Assembly (NCBI GenBank): GCA_015143295.1
Contig: CM026551.1
Coordinates: forward strand, 11,986,499 to 12,050,498
Length of the DNA: 64,000 bases
Source of the DNA: Tetracentron sinense
Lineage: Eukaryota; Streptophyta; Magnoliopsida; Trochodendrales; Trochodendraceae
Direction: 5' to 3'
Shown here: positions 39,801-54,800 of the stretch, piece by piece
Numbering within the stretch: the first letter of the stretch is position 1
How the letters are laid out: each line of letters opens with the position of its first letter
Notes under the pieces: model-generated
Seen by the model: the letters and a program-made list of their open reading frames with translations, nothing else
Database searches by the model: none
What the model was told of the DNA's origin: nothing
Position numbers and translations under genes: made by a program

Positions 39801-42800
39801 CACTTCAAAATTTATGGATAATATGACACATAAAAATATTTTTTTTTCCCCAAAAGCAATCCCAGAAATTACTACATAATATTAGCCTTTTTTATCAGTA
39901 ATCAAGTACCATAAATAGAGAAAGAGAAGGAAAACAATAATATACAGACACAGAGTTTACTGCTCAGTAAACTCCCACTAAGAAGAAAACTATAAATAGG
40001 ACAAAGCTGCAAAACAACAAAAAAGAATGACTGGAGGACCACAAGACCAATCTCATTCAAGGAACCCCCCCCCCCCCCCCTACCCCAAGTCAATGTTTCC
40101 TCGACGGATCGAGCTCCAATATAAGAATCGATGTCTTATACTTGAGCACATACGAGAAGGGGTAGAGTATGAGTCCTCGAAGACTCTCACATTTCTCTCT
40201 TTCCAAATTGTCTATGAGATGACCCCGGCATTGCAGCCCAAATCAGCCCCCTGCCCTGTCCAAACTCACCTTAGCCCAACAAAATAAAAGTTCCGAAAGA
40301 TGAAGGGAAGACACAATCCACTCCTAGACGAGATAGAAAATGGCCCCAAATCTCGTAAGCTGTCATATATTTCAAAACAAACCTTAAAGATATTCCCTCA
40401 AGCATAGTTGTTAAAGGCGTCGCCTCAAGCGGTCGCCTAGGCGACCAGGCGCTCTGCTGGGCTCAGGCGACAGGCCGCCTAAAGCAATCATTATTAGAAA
40501 TCTGATATATATATAATATTATTATTGTTTAAAGATATAAAAATTATTTTATTTGAATATACCAGTTTGGTAAATAAAAAATATGTTATTTTATATATTT
40601 TTTATGTCATTTACCATATAATATGTTAGGGTGTGTATATCCAACAAAAAAATGGTTTGTAGATACAAGAAGAAAGAAGAGAGGAATGGTGTCAAGTCTC
40701 TTTCTCTCATGTTAACATGTCCTCTCTCTCGCTCAATCGGTGGACAATTGGCCACTCTCTCTCTCTTCCTCTGTTTGTAGGTGGATCAGCTTTTGCGTGG
40801 TTGTTACAAGCGTCACCTAGGCGACCAAGCATACAAGTGGGCTCAGGAAGTCCAATAATTAAAAAAAAAAAAAGGCCTTTAAATGCCTCAAATTTTTTCT
40901 AGGACCCCCAAAACTCTCATAAACCCATATTTAAGAGGTCTTTTATAATTTCAATAAGTGCAAACCCCATAATTATATATTTTACCAACTATATATTTTT
41001 TCTAATATTTCTTGAGTACAATCGAGAAAAATGAAGAAAGAAGAATTGAAAGTAAGATGTACGGCCTCTCTCTCTCTCCCCCTCTCATCTCTCACATGTT
41101 CGACATCACATTGACTATCAAACTATTTTTCTGTTATTTATTCAGTCGTACACACTCTCTCCTCTCCCATGTCCTTCCTCTTTCATGTGTGGTTGTTACT
41201 GTAAACCATTGTTTCTTTCTATTTTTTATCCTTCATAATCTCTCTCCCCCCTTTCGAAAATCATTGTAGACTTTGTTTTTTTTCTTTCATTTTTTTATCC
41301 CCAACACTTGAAATCCCCCTTTATTGTTCTTAGAACTGTCTCCAATGATAATTCTATTAAAGTGTATCTTAACAATAGAGATTTTGTAATTTGCATGAAT
41401 TGCAGGGCCCCTTATTCAAGAAAATGTGTCATACATAGATCTCATATTGGGGGGATGTTTGCAGCAAAAAGTTCATCAGGCAATGCCTCAGGCGTCCATT
41501 GGGTCTGTCGCCTCAAGTCGCCTTGACAACTATGCCCTCAAGGCTTAAGAGATAAATATTACGCATTCAATAATGTAAAATTGATCTGCAAAATGACTCA
41601 GTTACTTTGATGTAGACTTAGAGCTGTAGTACGGCAGGATTTAGGTGATTGAAATAGGATTTTCAGTTTAGGAGTTCAATGAAATTACAGTGTGCAAGTT
41701 AGGGCTCAATTAAAGAAGAGAAGGGCTGGACAAAAAATATTGATGATGGATGGGATCAACACAGTAAATAAAATAAAAATAGTGAGACAGGACATTATGA
41801 GATAAAATCATTCCACCTCAGTGAATTTCCTAGCATTGGAATCATCACTAATCCAAGGGCTTTCAGTGATGAAATAAGCACCAACCAAAAAAGGAATCAT
41901 CCCTGACAGCAACCTTAAAACTTAAAAAGCATATAAAACACAAAAATGCCATTGTATAATGTCAAGTACGGGGAGTACATGGAGTTCTTCAATGTGAAAG
42001 GCTGTAGCTACGGTTCAATATAGATGTGTATCGTCCCACATAATAAGATATGCCAAAGCGTTTGAGCACATACGATATACACTGAGAACGAAATGTTTCC
42101 AGCATACCAATATTGTATCGAGGCTTTACAGATACACTAATACATCATAGACACGGTAGAGAAATAAATATTAAATATACAATCCGAAAAATTAAAAAAA
42201 AAAACTTATCTTTCATTACTTCTAATCATATATGATCCAAAGCCATGCAAGTGTATTTTGTCAATTGATGTATAATTGAATTGCTCCGTATAGTCCATCG
42301 TTTTGTGGCTGGATTTTTTAGCTTTCCCAGCCTTGTTTTCTTTCTCCCATTTGATCAATACAAATTCAATATATTTATCACAAAATATTATAAATAACAA
42401 AATATGTGATTACTCTATGGGTGATCTACTGCATCCAAACTAATCTTGATTTTCAAAGAAAAAAAATGGTAATTTAATTTATTTAATTTTTACATGAAAC
42501 ATTAATACTAATCATATCATATAAGATTTAATAAAACACATTTAATTGATCAATGGATGATCTACCATATCCATAGTAACTTTAATTTTCCTGATAATAA
42601 ATTTATGTTTTCATTTGCAGTAAATTTAAACTCAAATTACAAGGGAAAAACATTACGCTTCTTAAAACTTAGTGTCTTTAATACCAAGTTTGTTTATAAC
42701 TGTTCTATTTGGTATATAAATACATGTGCCCTGTAATTGCAATTTGATGAATCGATCAAAAAATTTGCAATTTGATGATCTTCAGTGCAGACTGCAGACA

Positions 42801-45800
42801 ATCGAAGGGACTAATCCTTGCCTCAAAGGGTTTGGGACACCCTCCGTTACCAAAAACAATACATATAAGTGTCCTCTAATTGTTTTTTTTTTTTGATCGG
42901 TAAAAGCAATTCATTAAAAGAGCATTCACAAAAAGTGAATCACAAGAAGCTAATAAGACACACGCAAAAGCTAAAAAGCAACTAATACACTACATACAAA
43001 CAAAGCACCACAAAGCAACAGACCAAACCCTGACAGCTACTATGAAATAAGCTCGTCCAGCCCTAACTCCACCACGTCCGTAGTAGCGGAAATCCACTCT
43101 CGCAACCAAATGCTCGCGAGAGAGCACATTCTCTCCAACGACGACGAAGTGTTATCAAACACTCTCCTGTTCCGCTCTTTCCAAAGAGACCACGAAACCA
43201 CACCAGGGAGGAATGCCCATATAAGATCAACAGGACTACCCAAGCCCGCTGAAAGCCAACCTAGCAACAGATCCTGAAAAGAAGAGGGAAACACCCAAGC
43301 AATCCCAAGTTGGGAAAGAAAATGCCACCAGAGACTCTGCGCTACAGGACAAAGAAGCAACAAATGATCAACCGATTCCTCCTCTGAAGAACACAAAAAG
43401 CACCGGTTAGGAAGACTCCAACCTCTCTTCCTTAAATTGTCCAAGGTTAAAATCTTTCCTAGATAAGCTGACCACAGAAAAAAGGAAACCCTTGATGGCA
43501 CCCCACTAAACCAAATTGTCTTAGAAGGGAAGACAACTTGGGGGCTTTTATCCGCAATCCGCAACAAAGAACTCACAGAGAACCGCCCTGAACTGTTGCC
43601 AATCCAAATCCGCCTATCCTTGGAGGAAAAATCAAAACTCACCCCTTCTATCTTGGACATAAACTCCACAAACTTCCGAACTTCCCAATCATTAAGATGC
43701 CGTCTGAACCGAGGCTTCCATACCACCCCACTCGCTCTTCTAACAAACATATCGGCAACTACCGCGGATTTGTCCAAAGATAGAGAGAAAAAAGTCGGGA
43801 ATTCATTCTTCAAAGGAGCACGCCCACACCACACATCCAACCAAAACTTGGCTACTGACCCATCGCCTACCACTATTCGAGTAAACTTCTCAAAATCAGC
43901 CCACCCCGCCACGATACTCTTCCAAAGACCTACCCCATGAGGGCCCCGAGGCAAACTAGGCTCCCACCGATTTCTACTCCCATGCCGCGCCATAATCACC
44001 TCTCTCCATAGACTATCCCCGTCCGCCCCAAAACGCCAAAGCCACTTTCCCAGCAAAGCTTCGTTAACTGCTTGAATAGGCCAAATGTTGAGCCCCCCTC
44101 GCTCCTTTGGCCGACAAACCCACTTCCACTTCACCAAATGCACCTTCTTAACCACCACCTTCTCATTCCAGAGGAAATCCCGTTGCATACTCTCCAATTT
44201 TACAGCAATAGAAGCGGGGATACGAAAAAGAGACAAGAAATAAGTCGGAAGGCTACAAAGAGTGCTCTTTAATAACGTTAGCCTTCCTCCTTTGGATAGA
44301 AGAGAAGCTTTCCAACCTGATAGCCTACTAAGAAATCTCTCAATGACTGGCTTCTAGACCGCCGTCGACTTGAAAGGAGCCCCCAAAGGAAGACCTAAAT
44401 ACCTCAAAGGAAGCACTCCCGTCCTGCAACCCAAACAACTAGCCAGAACATCCAGATTAGTCACCTCACCCACCGCGAAGATCAAACTCTTCCTGAAATT
44501 AATTTTCAACCCCGAGACGGCTTCAAAGCAACTAAAGAGAAACCGGATATGCATGAACTGCCTCGCCGAAGCACCACAAAATAACAAAATATCATCCGCA
44601 AACTGAAGATGAGATATCTTCACTTGAGGGGTACCCACCACAAAACCCTCCCACTCCCCCTCTGAAGCCCTCCGGATCATCCTGCTTAAAGCTTCAGTAA
44701 CTAAAATAAATAGCAGGGGGGATAAAGGATCACCTTGGCGCAAACCCCTAGAGCTTTTGAAAAAACCATAGGGAGAGCCATTGATAAGAACTGAAAATGA
44801 GGGAGAGGAATAACAACTCCTCATCCAAGCACGCCACTTGACCCCAAAACCCATCCGCCTAAGCACATAATCCAAAAATCCCCAATTTACATGATCATAG
44901 GCTTTCTCCAAATCCATCTTACATAGGATGCCTGGATCGCCCCTTCTAATTCTCTCATCCACCATTTCATTGGCAATTAAAATCCCATCGAGAATCTGCC
45001 TTCCTCCCACAAACGAGCTCTGTTCCGGAGAAATAATTCTACCCATCACACTGCTGAGCCTCACCGTTAACACTTTTCATGACAATGTTTTTATATCTGA
45101 TACGGATAGTTGTAATGGTAGTTGTGATCTTTTTCTATCTTGGTTTTGGATCATCTTTGCACAGAAACAAGTTTTGTTTTGAAGGATCCATGTGTCCATG
45201 CATTTCTCAGGGTTTCTTTTTTTTTTTTCGATAATCAAGCAAGCAATATATAAATAAGGCAAAGAAGTACAACTAAAGCAAAACCATAAGGGAGTTCACA
45301 AGCTCATGAACCCTGGAAATCAGAAAAGATGGAAAAACCAAACAAGTGAAACTCTAGGAGGCCCCTATAACCGCCCCCCACTACCCCTCAAAACTAGACA
45401 ACAAGCCAAGGACCCAAATCCACTCCCTCATGTATGATGGAGCACCATTCTAGAAGCATAGAGCGAGCTCTAGCACATATGTGGGATGGGGAGGAGTCAA
45501 AGTCCTCGAACACTCTACTGTTCATCTCTTTCCATAAAGACCATGCAATAACACCTGGCAACACTGGCCATAGCACCTTCCTAGATCCTTCCCCCTCAGA
45601 CAAATACCAGCAAGATACGAAGTTGTGAAAGGAAGAGGGAACCTTGGGTATCTGTGGTTTCTAAAATATGTTTTTTAACATTTAACATACAGATACGCAC
45701 ACCAATACAAAGAACCAAGGTTGTAGGCTTGTAGCAACTTCCATCTTCTAATTACAACAAGAATTCGAAAAATACTCCCAAGTCCTATTTCAACAAAAGA

Positions 45801-48800
45801 CGGTCCCCAAAATCTCTTCAAACTAAAGCACTCACCACTTGACAACAAACATGATGAACCTTGGAACTTCCACACACAAATTTTCAATCTAAAGGAGTGA
45901 TTAATTCGCAGTACCACCAACGTGACAACATCCAAGGAAATCAGAGCATGGTCCAAAGCCACACACAACAAAGCTACCTGAACTAACTTGGGGTAATGAG
46001 TGAGATTCCTAATCTAAGTTAACTAAAAAAAACTTATAAGCAACAAAGAGTTGGTTGATTGTAATTATTTGACCGCATGAAATGATGAAACGCAGACCTT
46101 CCAGAAGCAAGTCAATTATTTCATGTTACAAAAAATTTGAACAATTAGTGGGGGCAGGGGGCTTGGCAAGACCATTACCAGATTATTAAATTTAAACGAA
46201 AGTGAACCTAGATAGGGAGGACGTGAAAGCCTTATCCTTTGACAATCAAACAACAGATGATAATATAATACAGGATGTACAGAAATTGAGGACTCAATTT
46301 ATATAGAAATTTCAAAGTTCTAATGTGATTTGGAACATTAGACGAATCAAAATCCTGTAAAGAGAACTGATTATCTCAAGTTAGTTTGGTAAGACGATCA
46401 GCACAACTTTGCTTTCTCTGTAAATGTGATTAGTAGAATATTGCATTAAAGAGCCTTTTTAATAAGTAAAACTTTCTTGTGATGATGTGTAAAAGAGTTT
46501 ACATGTAACACGGGGGTAATTTATCGAAATTTAAATAAAAAGCAAAGTAATTAGGGATCACATGATAGAATTTCATCTCACTTAAGCAAAAAACTCAGAA
46601 CTTCTACAATCAATAAATTCCTTAAAATAATACCAACAAAAGTGGGAAACAAATACTAGTCATATACAATTTATATAGTGATGAGCCAGCATATGCAATA
46701 AGGTTGAGAAAGCATTGACAAATACCAAAACAGTGGATTTTGCAAAATTAATCAAGAATACAGAAGATATCTAACTAGGGCATCGATTCAATCAACGAGA
46801 ACAGGCAAACCGAAACATGATTTCTGCTAATTTTCAACACAACATACGCTTCTCTGGTAAAACTGCTGAGTGGAAGAAGACTCAATTCATCTGTTTTCCT
46901 ACTATTCTCGATTTCAGCTTCACACTTTTCAAGTTTCTCTTTCAGGTCATTCACCTCCTATAATAATCACCAAAACTAATGATTTAGCAATGAAAAGTAA
47001 AAAATATAATGAATCAAATTAACAGTTAACCCATCCTTAAAGGTCAGGCCAACAACAAAAAAATATGAGCTAATATCAAAAGAAAAACCATGATGCGCCT
47101 AAACAAGCCAAATAAAAGTCAAAATTACTAATCATAGTTTCTAATTAGTTTTTTGTGAATTTCTCGAATGAAAATTCTCAGTAGACTGTCAAATGTTTTT
47201 TCACAATCATTATTGATAAAATCTCAGCAATATAATATAAAATTATGCAAAAGTTCATTTTTTTTGGAAATGATTCTGGTAGAGACCAACTTCTTGGCCA
47301 TTTTTCCTCAGAATTCTATCGCAACATCTTCCAAGAGTGGCCTAAATCTCAAACCTTAAGTAGAATTAAATAACATGTTGATAGGTAAATGGGTGTGGAA
47401 ATTTGGGGAGGGGAATAAAAGAAATGTCTTAAGCGGAATGTAATAGTTGCCAAGTGTGGGGAGACTTCCTATTGGGATCTTAGGGAGGTTAGGGGTTCTC
47501 ATGGAGTGGGATTGTGAAATTGTTAGCACCTTTCATTAGATTCTGAGTAGGGAATGAGTCGGAAGCGAGTTTCTGAAAGGAGTTATGGTATGGTATGGAG
47601 CATATGAAGGATAATTTTGGAAATATCTTCTTTCTTACTCTTGATAAGGAGGTATATCTATCAGATGCTATGAAGTCATGAACAATGACGTAGTATGGTG
47701 TCTCAAATAGGGTGAGACCTGAACGATTGGGAGATCGAAGATTTCCTTCGTCTTCTGCAGAGTCTTAGGTCTTATCTTCCACGTACCCAAAGCAGAGACA
47801 CTAGGATTTGGTCTAGAGGCTACAATGGTCGATTTTCAGTGAGATCACTCCTACAGACGATCGTTTTAGCTCCCTCGTGTACATTTCCTGATAGAGCTGT
47901 GTGGAATCCCATTATTCCTTCAAAGGTAGCATTCTTCCTTTAGATAGTGGCTCTATATAAGATTCTTACTTGTGACAATTTGAAAGAAAAAGAGATAGAA
48001 GATGGTTAATGGTTGCTTCATCTGCCATCATGCAGAAGAATCGGTGTATCATTTGCTATTGTACTGCCAGTTGCGGTTGGAATTTTGGGAGCTTTTCTTT
48101 TCATATTAGATATGGCTTGGGTCTTCCCTTCCTCCTTTCAGACCTTTTTATCTATTTGGTCGTTGGTAAGGATAGATAGCGCTTGGGAGGAGATTTGATC
48201 TAATTTACATGGGCTATTTCATGGTTGATTTAAAGAGAGGAATTTGAGACTATTTTAGGACACTCCTCTCCCCCGCATACGTGCACATATTAGACACAAT
48301 CGTAGAATGGTGCTCTGTTAGGCGCATCGACCTAGATCTGGGAGAGTTGCTCAAGTGAGGAGCTACATACATTGATCATGTGTCACACCATGATTGATTC
48401 TTTGGTTTAATGTAATAGATACATTATTTAAAATTCCGGTACGTATTGACTAATACGGCCGATACGTATCCCGTTTGAAGCTACCCGGTATGCTGGAAAA
48501 AGAGCTCGATAAGCCCCAAATGTGAGATTTTTCAATTAATTATTTTATTCTCCTTCCATTTACACTAGGATCCATAACACAGACCCGATATGTACAACTT
48601 ATTTACATATAAATATCTTAAGTAAATGGGTTTTACTTTCATTTCCTAAAGATATTTATACGAAAATAAAGTTATACCCAATTTGAATTCAATAAAAATT
48701 ATCCTAGATCTAAATGCTCAAAGAATAAAATGTCAACTTTTCAATTCAATAACAAAATCCTATTTTTTGCATCTTTTAGGGATTATGTCAGAATTGCAAG

Positions 48801-51800
48801 TTTCAAATGGTAAGGTATTTCTCAAATATTAATTTTCATAAATTCTACTATATCAAAACATTACCAAAACTCAAAAGTCTAGCAAAAAAAAGTCTCATAT
48901 GTTAGTCTTCAAAATATTTTCATCTACGAGGTCAAAAAGTTAACAAACAGTGTAACAATTGAGCATAAAAAGAATTACATTCTTATAATTTAAGGTTATA
49001 ATTCAATTCATTCTTATTTAACAAATTCAATATAAGGTTTTAATATCTAGATTGAATTTCTTATACTTGGCCAAGTGATTATGATTCGTATTTTCATACT
49101 TGTTTATCAATATGCACGCCTTTTTAACTTATAAAATTCTGAACTCTCATAAGTATGATTATAAATGTAGTTGAAGACCTTCATTTAGTTCATATTTAGC
49201 TTATATTTGCATTAAAAGAAATTCAATACAAGGTATCTAAGTTTTTCCTTGTGTATCCAAGTGTTTTTTAGCATATCCTGATTTTTTCCATCGTATCCAT
49301 CCGATATGCCGATAGGCCCGATACCTATACGGCACCCAATACCGATATTTTGAACCATGAGTAGATAGATTATTCCTTTTCTTTGTGGTTATTTCTCTGT
49401 TATGTTTGGAGTTTACTACTCAGTAACCTCTCTGTTTTCCTTTTTGCATTGTAACATCTTTGCACATATAAATGAGGATCTGTTTATTGATCAAATAAAA
49501 ACAAAGAATTACCTATTTTCTGATATTAATATAGATTAGGAATTCTCCATCTATCAGTTTTTGAATTCATCATGGAAATATCATAAGAACTTTAAAAATA
49601 AAAATAAAAATTCAAAGATACTCATTACTGTTATAGTTCAGTATCATCACTCTATTGATCAACCTCTAAAAAACACAACAAATACATACCTTTTCAAATT
49701 CTTTTCTTGCAGAAATTTCCTTTCCAACCTTTTCCTTATAATCATTTTCAACTTGGCTCAAATGTGTCTAGGTATCAATAACAACAAAAATCAAGATTAC
49801 GAAAATGACATGCTAGAATATTACACAGTAAGATAAATGAACCAGCTCACAGACACATTCTTACTTCCAGTGCCTTGATCACACCCTCAAGTTCTCCTGC
49901 TTTTCTGGACCATTCTCCAGAACTCTCTTTGTACAATTCGACCAGCTTAGTGACCTTAAGCAGTCAGGAAAAGTTCATGAACACTAATAAGAGATAAAAG
50001 AATATGAAAGAACCGTGAAATTTCTGTGTTCTGATATCAGGACAGTAGATAATATGCACAAAATGATCCGAAATGTGAAACAAAGTAACAGAGAGGTACA
50101 GCTCAGGAGCGGAGGCAGCAAGGCCACAGAGCTCAAAAGCAACACAGAACAAATGGACCTCTAAAAAGTAGAAACAACAAGATTGCGACATCTTGCTGTT
50201 TCCATAAAACAAGGTGGAAAAACAACTATAAATTGGGTCCAACTGTTCAAATCTGAGTGCAAATGTGAAATATAGATGGTTCTGTAACTGACCTGTTAAA
50301 TACTCAATAGGTGATCCTTTGAAATAGAAAATCAACAAAAATAATGAACTTTACCACAATCAAATGTACAAAAGAAACAAAAGGGAAACCCTTGGTAATT
50401 TTTTTAAATCGGCATACCATCAGTCCGAGGGGACTTCGACATGGGCCTGAATCTGACCCAACTTCTAAGCTGGATCAGTATGTGGATCGAAACATGACCA
50501 ATTCATGCATCAGGTTCAAAGCGCCTTTAGAACCAGAACCTACTTAGAAGGACCAGGAATGCCAGGTAATCAAGTAGTTAAGTATCCTTGACACCATAAT
50601 AGATAGGGATGTCCACGGATAGGATTTAGACAGGGACGAGGTAAATATGTGCCCAACCCTACTCTAACTAATTTCTCCCTGAACATGCCCGGTCCCAGGA
50701 CGCATTTGACTACAAAAGAAACACTACTGACATCATTTTCAAAATTCTGACGAGACCTGAGAGTCCAAGCAATTGACCTGGCAGCCGAACCGATCAGTGG
50801 GTCGGTTCAACTTCAACCCATCAGTGAGTCGCAAATGTTATGTATTTAATATATCAATATAATTGATGTAACTGTAAGGTCTGTAATCGAGTCAACCGAA
50901 GCAACTCGCCGGTCCAACAGGAATGACCTCATGGTATAAAATATCGATATGTATCATAAGTTATGATGTGTATCGGTTTTAAAACAAACCATGCGTATCA
51001 ATACTGATATCCACAATAAGTGACGATACTTAAATTGATAATATACAAAACAGTGTCGAAACATATACACTTTGCAGTATTGACCAATATTGTGACATGG
51101 ACACAGTAAACACTCCCGGACTCATTCGGAGGGTTCTCATAATCATAGAGTCCCAAACAATCATTCGGAGGGTTCTCATAGAGTCCCAAACCCTCCACTT
51201 TCCCATAAAACCTCTTCTATAATTCAATCTTAGGCATAACTCGACAACTCCTCCATCGATTTTTGCTTGAAGCCCTCAATTTCGGATTCTAAGCATTTCC
51301 ACAAAAATTCCAAGGTACGTATAATTTTAATTATTTTTGTTATATAATTTGGTGATATAAAGTCATGTAACTAATTATCTCTAAATGAGTAGATCTTGTT
51401 CCCTTTTTTGAGGGAATCCATAAAAGCTTTCCTTAATTTATTTCAAAAATACTATGAATCAAGGGCTAGAATTAACATATGGGTCGGGTCTATGGATGAT
51501 CTACCCCATCCTTGGACTAACCCTAATTTTTTTTGAAAAAGTATTTTGTTGAAACATGAAATAAAAGTATTCCAAAAAACAGAAATTAATTTTTTAGTAT
51601 TACTATTTATTTACGTTATAGAAAAATATGTGTGACCAAATTCAGACAATCTACCACGACTAATCATAATTTTCAAATGATAAAATACTTTTTGAATTTT
51701 TTTTTTTAACAAAAATTATTGTATTTTCATTAATAGTATTATTCTAAGCAATATAAATTCACGTGGTTCGGCATTACTCTTGCTAGGTGAGTAAGCAATA

Positions 51801-54800
51801 GTTAGAATTAAAAATTACGATTTGCATCCAGTTAAAAGTTTTTTATAGGTTTATAAAAATCTTATTCTTGTCACAGGTTTTATAAAACTCGTGGCTTAAA
51901 TACAGAGAAGACTACCAAATAATATTGGATGGCAGCATGTCGAAGCTATTAAAGGGAACCGATTTGGGATGAAATATAAACATTGCGAAGTCAAGTGGTT
52001 TAGAATTAAAAATTATGATTTGCATCCAGTTATAAGTTTTTTATAGGTTTATAAAAATCTTATTCTTGTCAAAGGTTTTATAAAACTCATGGCTCAAATA
52101 CAGAGAAGACTACCAAATAATATTGGATGGCAGCATGTCGAGGCTATTAAAAGGAGGAACCGATTTGGGATGAAATATAAATATTGAGAAGTCAAGTAGT
52201 TGCAGATTATCCAGGTTGAAGGAACATTTAGCCGGTGGGTATCCCAATAACAGTACCTGCCCATTGGGTCCTCCAGAAGTTAGGAACGCGGAGAGTATAT
52301 CTCAATCGGTGATCACGTCCCCACAGAGAAATAATTCAAGACTAAGAAATTTAAGGCTCAAGTTATTATGATAAAAAAAAATTCTGAAGGGGTTAGTTTA
52401 ACGGGATTAATGACCTGATAAGGGGAAAAGAACTAAACTTATTGTTGACTAGGCGACAAAACAAGAGCTACAGCCAACAGGTTAAACACAAAATGTTCCA
52501 ACCAAAAGACGCCACTCTCTGTACCAAGAAAAGAAAGGTCAAAAAACACATTAAATTCGTCAAAATCAATTCTGCACTTTCTAGCAAGAATGCTTGAAGC
52601 GATCTCCATTTTCATTAATCAGAAGGGAGATTCACCTTTATCTCCTCAAATACAGAGGCAAAGAAAGTTCAAATTTGACATGGACATATATTTTAGGGAA
52701 CTCACAGTTGAAATTTCAGCAGAGAAACGCTCTTCATTTGCTGCAGCAGCATCTTTTGATGAGCATAATTCCTGCATGCATAAACCAGTTAGTACATAAA
52801 GGAAATGAAATGCCATGTAAATTTAAAAGGTACAAATAGAACAAATCACACCTCCTGTGCAGATGTTAGTTTCATTTCTAGCTCCCTCACTCTTTCTTTG
52901 TTCCACTTTAAAGAGCTTGAACATTCGTTGAATTGTCGCTCAACCTGGAAGAGTTACAAAAACAGTTGGATAACAGTAAAACCAAGTAGTTGATAATAAA
53001 AATAAATTGTCAATTATACACTTACATCCGCAAGCTTAGATGAAATATCTGCCTCAAGTTCAGTATGTGTTTTACGCAATTCAATGATACTGCCAACTTT
53101 GGCCGTTATTTCTTCATTAAGCCAAACATTATGCCTCTCAACTAGTTCTTTCTCCTGCCCACATCCAAATGTGACATGGTAAATGTTATGTCCGCACAAA
53201 TGCATCCAAGTTGAGAAATAAAGGGAGAAATTGAGTGCACTAACAAAGCATGGACAATAAGCAAAACATTTTGTAAGCTCTAATTAGTTCATGCTTGATA
53301 CTCATTGGCAGATGGCAGCATGAGCATGGACTGGCCAAAGGTACGTCTTGACTACCACTACATCACAGGTTTGGTGCAAATGTGCAACTGATGAAGATAA
53401 TATTTGATGATTGCGAATTTTTTAAGTGCAAACATCAAATAGGTTGAAGCCAGATCAATCAACATGTTAAAATCCAATCAAATATAAGTGGTAAAGTTCT
53501 ACGGCAGTTTGCAGCCACCGAATTTAAGCATGGGATCTCTTGCAAATTTTCACTTAAATGTTTGTGATCTATAGCGAATTTACCATTCCATGTTGGCACT
53601 ATGTTAACCAAATATGCCAAGTGCACGGCCCCAACACGGCATTTCACTAAATATTAAGGAATCCAGCATGCATAAGGGGATAAACCCCCATGCCCAATCA
53701 CAAAGTCTTAACACACAAGGTCCTCTGCCGCATGAGCATGACTGCAGAGGAAGATGTTTATCACCTTTTCTTCCACTGTCATTGGGCATGCGAGGGGGGG
53801 GGTTGGGGCTTCTTTAGTTACACACTCTTGTGACCCCTCACCCTTCTGTTGTATATCCTCTTTTTCATCTATTATATCTCATTTTTACCGATTTAAAAAA
53901 AAAACAAATGAACAAAACTAATAGTTCCAGAAGCACCAAGTAATCAGGCAATGAATTGGGAGGTGGTTTACACTCAGCTCTCTGCATCCATCCTACTCAT
54001 GATGCATCCATTCGGAATCTCCATCCCTTAGTTTCATATATGATCTACAATAAGAATCTTGTCCAAGATTGTCGACCAAATAAATTCTCTCACTTGTGTG
54101 GGACTAGGACCTCTAGATCTTTCCAAGCTGGGGTTCCTGACTAGATCTCCATCTTCCTTCTCAAGTAATGCGCTATAAAAAAATTTGGCTTGGAACACCC
54201 CCTTCGAATTCCCCTTCCAAAATGTGTGATCAATTCTATAAGTGCTGACGTTAATCTCCTTCAGCCTCTTGAGGAGAACAAGAGACATTTCTCTATACCT
54301 TAACTTGATATTGCTTCAAAAGACAAGACTCCAAATAGTCTGATTGTTCCGGCACTCTCCAACCAAGTTCTCCAGGCTCCATCTGAGGGGCTAATCTGTA
54401 CAACCTCGGGCAAATATCACACAACCTGTCAATCCCACACCAATCATTCTCCCAAAACTAAACTCTACCCCTTTATCCATTACAAAAGGCATGTGTGCTC
54501 TACAAACAACTAACGGTCCTGCATAAACCCCCTTCCACACCCCCACTCTGTACCAGCCAGTAACTTGTCGCAATTCTCAATTTCTACTGGATACTCAACA
54601 CTTGGTCTCGATTACTCCAAAGAGAACCATCTTCTTTGTTGAATCTCCACATCCACTTGGCCAGCAAAGCCTTGTCCATACAAGGGAACCTCTTGAAACC
54701 AAAAGCACCACAGTCCTTCATGCAGCACACCCAAATGAAATTTCTTTGCAGCACTTGGAAAGAAATAACTTTCCCCAAGTAAAAATGTTACTTGGAAGGA

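Larger units (their letters stand above)
38273..46847 (-). other. NUA intron of 8575 bp between window exons 7 and 8
   Basis: It holds a C14 run (38341-38354), AT-rich unique-looking sequence (38355-40010), a LINE C-terminal remnant with a C16 run (40020-40290), the hAT element at 40403-41534, AT-rich sequence (41545-42880), the best preserved LINE (42883-45080), further LINE remnants (45219-45660 and 45680-45975), and AT-rich sequence to 46847. Confidence 0.85.
46958..49689 (-). other. NUA intron of 2732 bp between window exons 6 and 7
   Basis: Filled by a plus-strand LINE 3' part (47380-49500) that itself carries the hAT insertion 48422-49359. Only about 0.6 kb at the two edges is free of recognised elements. 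Confidence 0.85.
49955..52705 (-). other. NUA intron of 2751 bp between window exons 4 and 5
   Basis: Contents: AT-rich sequence (49955-50600), a possible hAT end near 50607 (TAGGGATGTCC), the left part of a CATGG-family element from 50930, a hAT BED-finger remnant with a 198-bp tandem duplication (51804-52300), then unannotated sequence. Confidence 0.8.

Noticed and set aside
43596..43940. Plus-strand 114-codon open frame
   Set aside because: It overlaps the minus-strand LINE ORF2 and has no recognisable domain; it is a shadow frame.
49964..50338. Minus-strand 124-codon open frame just upstream of NUA window exon 5
   Set aside because: It is rich in F, Y, L and S, lacks splice or homology support and lies in the intron.
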